8,212 nt of DNA, taken from an uncultured Bacteroidales bacterium (GTDB lineage: Bacteria; Bacteroidota; Bacteroidia; Bacteroidales; Paludibacteraceae). Positions 4,647-8,212 of the stretch are shown here, in pieces (within the stretch, counting starts at the first letter, position 1; every line of letters starts with the position of its first letter). The translations under genes and the position numbers were made by a program. The stretch is from assembly GCA_903873355.1 (NCBI GenBank), contig CAIQOG010000303.1, positions 1 through 8,212 of the forward strand. The letters are read 5' to 3'. The notes below the pieces were generated by a model. The model ran no database searches. It had not been told where the DNA came from and was given only the letters and a program-made list of their open reading frames with translations.

Positions 4647-6461
4647 CTAGTTCTGAGTCTTCTTCGAAGTCTGTTTCTTCAACTCTGCCGGTTTCTGCTG
4701 AAGCAACGGAACCTGCTCATAATCCCATGTTTCTTCAAAATCCCAGTTTGCTTTCAGGGTAAGTTTCTTGGGGTAATAATAAACCTGCTCAGGCTGACGG
4801 TGGGTAAGAAGTTCACCGGCATCCCACACTCCGTTTCCGTTTTCGTCTATAAACATCCGCATATAATAGCTTCCTGGACGGAGATACTGAAACAAAGTCC
4901 CTTTTTCAATTGCCGGTTTCGAGGCAATTACTGCATCTTTCGTGTCAAGAATCTGGAAAACAACTTTCGGATTAAACCTTGCCAACATTATTTTTACACT
5001 CGAATACTCATCCAGCGAACGGATTTTGAAATCCGATTTTAGTTTATTACCTGTTCGGTCGTAGATACTGATAAATGCCGCAGAATCTATCCTCAACTGA
5101 TAACTTTTTTCGGGAACCCATTTATAATCTATTGCAAAATTAATCTTCGTTGAATCAGCCTGTCGCCACTTGTATGGAATTTGCTTATAAGTCGTGTCAA
5201 TTTTCTGATACAGTTTTATTTTCGACTGATCTATATGTGCCAACGGGGCCTCAAAATTCAACATTACCGGATTATACAAATCAAAAGTCGCGTTTATATT
5301 TGTGCTGAATTTCAACGATTCGGCTTTGACTTTTGTAGCTTTCTTCGCCTTGGTATTAATTCTGAGTTTCCGCATCGCAACATTGATAGTATCCGTAACC
5401 GGATTCAGATTAAACACCGAATCGGATTTAAGATAGGTCATTTTAAATTGAAGCGTATCCGTTTTCCACAGCAATGAATCTGTAATCCAATAGGTTAAAC
5501 TATCATTGGTTACATTTTTCTGAAGAATATACTTGCCATCCCAGCTGAAATTAAGCGCTTGCAACTCGGGTGGTTTAACTGCCGGAGCGTTGAAAAACAG
5601 ACTGAAAACAAAAGGTTCTTTTCGTTCGTATTTTACAAAATACTGACGTTTTTTATTTTCTTTAAAAAGCCGGAGAACAATATTGTCGGGCAAAAACCGT
5701 GTTCCAATGTAATTTCGAACACTGTCAATTTCAGTAGAATCTTTCCATACAGTATCTTTCATCTGTTCCATCCTGAAAGTTGGCGTAATCATAGAGTCGC
5801 ACAAAGCCAGCATTTCGCCGGGCTGGAACATATAATCCTGATTGACATCAGCAAGTGCAAAGATTTTATATTTACCTTTCTTGATATTGCTGATTTTGAA
5901 ATGCCCATACTCATCGGTACGACCAATGCGCAGGAATGGCTTTTTGAAAAACACTGAGTCATTCACTTCGCGGTAAATGCCGACGATAATTCCTGCTAAG
6001 GGTGTCAGATTATCAGCTCCTATAACTGTTCCTGAAATTTGCAGGGTGTCAATTTTATTGCCTGTTGAAAATGAAAACAGATAATTCTTCAACGCATTTT
6101 TCTCGTTCAAATCTACGATACCATTTCCAAAATTGATGGTGTAGGTTGTACTGTCCTGTAAGTCTTCGTTGAAATTCACCTGAACAGTTTTCCCAAATGC
6201 CTTTACATCAGGCGATTTCTGTTGAGGAGGAGAAATAATTACATTCTCGTTTGGTTTTTCAATCGACACAAACTCATTAAACACCACCTCAATCTGTTTT
6301 TTCCTGAAATTCAAGGTGCCATTTAAAGGCATTGATTTCAACACCTTTGGAGGTGTGGTATCTTTTGGTCCACCTGTTGGTCCTGAACCACGGTTGGCAC
6401 AGGCATAAACGAGAAAACCGATGGCGAGAACGATTAACGCTATTTTAATTTTTGATTTCAT
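4647..6461 (-). CDS. Ig-like (Big_5-type) domain lipoprotein
   Basis: From ATG at 6461 the product has 604 residues. The signal peptide ends in the lipobox VYAC (Cys21), followed by the hallmark GSGPTGGPKDTTPP (25-38), typical of a large Bacteroidetes lipoprotein family. An Ig-like/Big_5-type domain spans about 35-133 (VVFNEFVSI, TTYTINFGNGIVD). A carboxypeptidase-regulatory/prealbumin-like beta domain spans about 142-205 (ISGTVIG, GHFKISNIKKGKYKIFALAD). A second such segment near the C-terminus has LRPGSYYMRMFIDENGNGVW and ends in ANWDFEETW. The tail is Lys/Gln-rich. It is probably anchored at the cell surface or periplasmic face; no enzymatic motif is visible and its role is unknown. A longer frame from TTG at 6479 would add six residues ahead of the signal peptide, which makes ATG 6461 better. 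It starts 20 bp after the DUF2851 stop, so the two are probably co-transcribed. Confidence 0.87.
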   Translation of the reverse strand: MKSKIKIALIVLAIGFLVYACANRGSGPTGGPKDTTPPKVLKSMPLNGTLNFRKKQIEVVFNEFVSIEKPNENVIISPPQQKSPDVKAFGKTVQVNFNEDLQDSTTYTINFGNGIVDLNEKNALKNYLFSFSTGNKIDTLQISGTVIGADNLTPLAGIIVGIYREVNDSVFFKKPFLRIGRTDEYGHFKISNIKKGKYKIFALADVNQDYMFQPGEMLALCDSMITPTFRMEQMKDTVWKDSTEIDSVRNYIGTRFLPDNIVLRLFKENKKRQYFVKYERKEPFVFSLFFNAPAVKPPELQALNFSWDGKYILQKNVTNDSLTYWITDSLLWKTDTLQFKMTYLKSDSVFNLNPVTDTINVAMRKLRINTKAKKATKVKAESLKFSTNINATFDLYNPVMLNFEAPLAHIDQSKIKLYQKIDTTYKQIPYKWRQADSTKINFAIDYKWVPEKSYQLRIDSAAFISIYDRTGNKLKSDFKIRSLDEYSSVKIMLARFNPKVVFQILDTKDAVIASKPAIEKGTLFQYLRPGSYYMRMFIDENGNGVWDAGELLTHRQPEQVYYYPKKLTLKANWDFEETWDYEQVPLLQQKPAELKKQTSKKTQN

Positions 6462-6481
6462 TATTTGAAGTTCAGACAAAA

Positions 6482-7756
6482 TCAGTTTAGTTGCAAAGTT
6501 AATACTTTATGTCCAATCCTGCATCTTAAACATTTCTTTTCATCACAATACTGCTTTTTCAGTTGTAATAAAGCCTGTGAATCATACGCTGAGTCACATA
6601 CCAATCCTGTGTTTTGCCAGTTTGTAATAATAGAATTCTTTTCAGCCGGTATTTCCTCCAAAATCTGTAAAGCCTTATCTTTCGGGATTTCTTCATTCTT
6701 ATGCGTGGCAAAACAAAACAAAAACGGCACAACGGTATTGATTAATATGCTATTTACTGACTGAGTGCCTAATTTCTTAATTTTCAAGGTACTTTCACAC
6801 TCAAACAAATAATGACTTTTCCAAAAAGCCGACGGTTCACAAGAAAATAACAGTTTCAGATAATTGATGTCCGCATTTTCAACAATCTTCGAAAAGAGTT
6901 TCGTTGAAGAATGAACCAACGCTGCAAATTGTGCCAGGCGGATATGCGGAAAATTATCAGGTCTTAGTCGCAACAATTTCCACTGCGAACCATCAATCGG
7001 AGTTAAATCGTACTTTGAACGAAGAAAATCATATTCTTTGCGAAGTTCAACGGCATACGAAACGGTTTCATTTTCAGCAAGTAAGCCGGCTTGTCCAAAA
7101 AGCAATGCTTCTAACTGAAACAGGTTGTCTTTATGCTTGCCAAGCACCGAAATTGGCAATGATTTTGCCAGCATTTCAAACGCCTGGCTATTAGTGCCAA
7201 ATCCAAAACTACGTGCCAGAGTGATATAGAAAGCTTCTTCCCAGTGTTGATTTGTTTCAGCAAGCAGATTTTCGATTGAATTCATTTTTTGCTCCAACCG
7301 TTCAGTCAGCAATGCATTTTTCCAGCTTTGAATAAACACAGACGGAATTTGACTGATTTTATCGGCACAGGCAATCCATTGTTTCTGACTGAGCAACGAT
7401 TCAAAATTATCTTCAATGTGTTTTGGAAAATTCAATTCCAGTTGTGGAATTCGTTCACTATCGGTTCTGAATACATCACAATCGGCTTTATGAACTACAT
7501 GCAAAATTACCGTATCATAAGCTGCATCTGATTGATGATTATGTTTGTTCCATTCGGAAGAATTCACGTGAATCTCTACATTCCCGGCCCAAACAGTATC
7601 TCCAATCTTTACTTTAGCATTAAAAAAGTCTGGTCCGGCATCTGTATTAAGCCTTCCCACATCGATAATTTCCACAGCCTCACCATCGGTAGTTGAGAGT
7701 TGATGGGCAGTGAACAACTTGTTTTGCCAAACGTAGTGGAGAATGGATTCTTTCAT
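6482..7756 (-). CDS. DUF2851 family protein
   Basis: The 424-residue cytoplasmic protein matches the DUF2851 family in length and motifs. It starts MKESILHYVWQNKLF, then has GRLNTDAGPDFFNAK (34-48), WAGNVEIHV (56-64), EWNKHNH (68-74) and YDTVILHVV (80-88). The mostly helical middle follows, and a Cys-rich end has CDEKKCLRC near residues 404-412. Conserved Asn, Asp, Glu and His residues in the first 90 positions suggest a metal- or nucleic-acid-related active site, but the function of the family is not known to me and I do not assign one. ATG 7756 follows an A/T-rich leader (TTTTATTTAA); a TATTTG at 7780-7775 may be part of a weak promoter. The stop (6484-6482) is 20 bp from the next gene. Confidence 0.9.
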   Translation of the reverse strand: MKESILHYVWQNKLFTAHQLSTTDGEAVEIIDVGRLNTDAGPDFFNAKVKIGDTVWAGNVEIHVNSSEWNKHNHQSDAAYDTVILHVVHKADCDVFRTDSERIPQLELNFPKHIEDNFESLLSQKQWIACADKISQIPSVFIQSWKNALLTERLEQKMNSIENLLAETNQHWEEAFYITLARSFGFGTNSQAFEMLAKSLPISVLGKHKDNLFQLEALLFGQAGLLAENETVSYAVELRKEYDFLRSKYDLTPIDGSQWKLLRLRPDNFPHIRLAQFAALVHSSTKLFSKIVENADINYLKLLFSCEPSAFWKSHYLFECESTLKIKKLGTQSVNSILINTVVPFLFCFATHKNEEIPKDKALQILEEIPAEKNSIITNWQNTGLVCDSAYDSQALLQLKKQYCDEKKCLRCRIGHKVLTLQLN

Positions 7757-7815
7757 TTAAATAAAACCAATTTGCAAATAATCTCTTATTTTTATATTCG
7801 TATTTTAATTTTCTC

Positions 7816-8100
7816 CTATTTTGATTTCTTCCAACTTCCACCACCAAGATAAAATCCTAAGTTAAGGGAAAATCCCTTAAATAATAAACTTGTTGTCTGG
7901 GTAGGACCAATATATTCAGAATTATCACCTTCATTTCCAAGATTACCATATATATGAGATTGATAAAACCAACTAACTTGAGGTTCAGGCAATAAAACCA
8001 TATATTCTAATGATAATCTAACATGATATAATTCAACTCCAATTGCTATTATTTGAGTTGGTGAAAATATTGGTATAGTGTACTAACCATAATCATAATT
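7816..8100 (-). pseudogene. C-terminal remnant of an outer-membrane beta-barrel protein
   Basis: The minus-strand frame reads NYDYG, then an in-frame TAG at 8085-8083, then continues without interruption to TAG at 7818-7816. The text is typical of porin-like beta strands: IIAIGVELYHVRLSLEYMVL, then SLNLGFYLGGGSWKKSK, with alternating hydrophobic residues and an amphipathic Gly/aromatic-rich final strand. Only about 88 residues follow the internal stop. The first ATG (8001) would give 61 residues with no signal peptide, too short for a barrel. Upstream the same frame meets another stop near 8148-8146, so the gene looks broken. The local AT content is much higher than in neighbouring genes, which fits decay or foreign origin. 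A sequencing error at the TAG cannot be excluded. Confidence 0.55.
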
Positions 8101-8212
8101 ATGTAATTGAATTGCCTTTAGTTTTATGGCTAAAATAAACGATGATTAATTCATTACATAGAAAGCCAAATTTGTTTTTTTTGATGAGTGCTTTTTGTTT
8201 ATTACCCTTCTC
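8099..8212 (-). other. AT-rich edge with an unassigned open frame
   Basis: On the minus strand a frame is open from the window edge to TAA at 8101-8099 and codes for 37 visible residues, basic at first (KGNKQKALIKKNKFGF) and then hydrophobic (ELIIVYF). I do not recognise it. It is out of frame with the beta-barrel remnant just downstream, so it may be the frameshifted upstream part of that gene, the end of another gene, or chance in AT-rich DNA. Confidence 0.25.

Noticed and set aside
5559..5957. 132-codon plus-strand frame inside the Ig-like lipoprotein gene
   Set aside because: Antisense shadow of a recognised lipoprotein gene; no own start context or domain.
6462..6479. TTG start at 6479 for the Ig-like lipoprotein
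   Set aside because: It would add six polar residues ahead of a signal peptide that is complete from ATG 6461, where MKSKIK forms a proper basic start.
7862..7880. Hairpin TTAAGGGA-AAA-TCCCTTAA
   Set aside because: It lies inside the beta-barrel coding text (FKGFSLN) and has no T-run. It is probably chance in AT-rich sequence, although a terminator cannot be ruled out.

Overview
This window looks like chromosomal DNA of a Bacteroidetes bacterium, most likely Bacteroidales or a near relative. The reasons are a DUF2851 gene, a lipoprotein of the 'TGGPKDTTPP' Ig-like class, a TPR lipoprotein with a C-terminal helix-turn-helix-like tail, a TAnnTTTG-type promoter, AT-rich leaders without Shine-Dalgarno sequences, and two intergenic repeat types I associate with this phylum. 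Every convincing gene is on the minus strand, so the biological reading order runs from high to low coordinates.

Reading 5'->3' on the minus strand: (1) 8212-7757 is very AT-rich and holds the decayed C-terminus of an outer-membrane beta-barrel protein (about 8100-7816) with an in-frame stop. (2) 7756-4647 is a two-gene unit, DUF2851 followed 20 bp later by a large Ig-like lipoprotein, closed by a 31-nt hairpin at 4589-4619. (3) 4545-2938 is a membrane-anchored TPR regulator with its own near-leaderless promoter. (4) 2937-2471 is a 467-bp gap of low-complexity 'TTGATAATTG' repeats, a repeated GGGGGACATC motif and palindromes. (5) 2470-2279 encodes a 63-residue predicted exported peptide whose start codon can fold into a hairpin. 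(6) 2095-1625 encodes a 156-residue conserved protein of unknown function, ending in a strong hairpin. (7) 1564-1292 is a tandem array of twelve 21-bp units with no indels, open throughout on the plus strand. (8) 1190-660 is a GH108 muramidase and 474-1 is a holin-like two-helix membrane protein running off the window; together they look like a lysis or release cassette. They are separated by a C/G-rich inverted-repeat element that supplies the muramidase stop codon.

The left part (1-1200) is the most accessory-like: muramidase plus holin without visible head, tail or integrase genes. This fits a prophage remnant, or a domesticated holin/endolysin export or lysis device of the kind described for TtsA and type 10 secretion. 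The window is too short to choose between these. The right part (4600-7760) looks like ordinary core genome.

The strongest unexplained signal is the 21-bp array at 1304-1555. It could be a short repeat peptide (His-Ile-x-Met-Thr-x-x) or a helically phased DNA-binding or structural element. I found no tRNA, rRNA, CRISPR array or intact insertion sequence.
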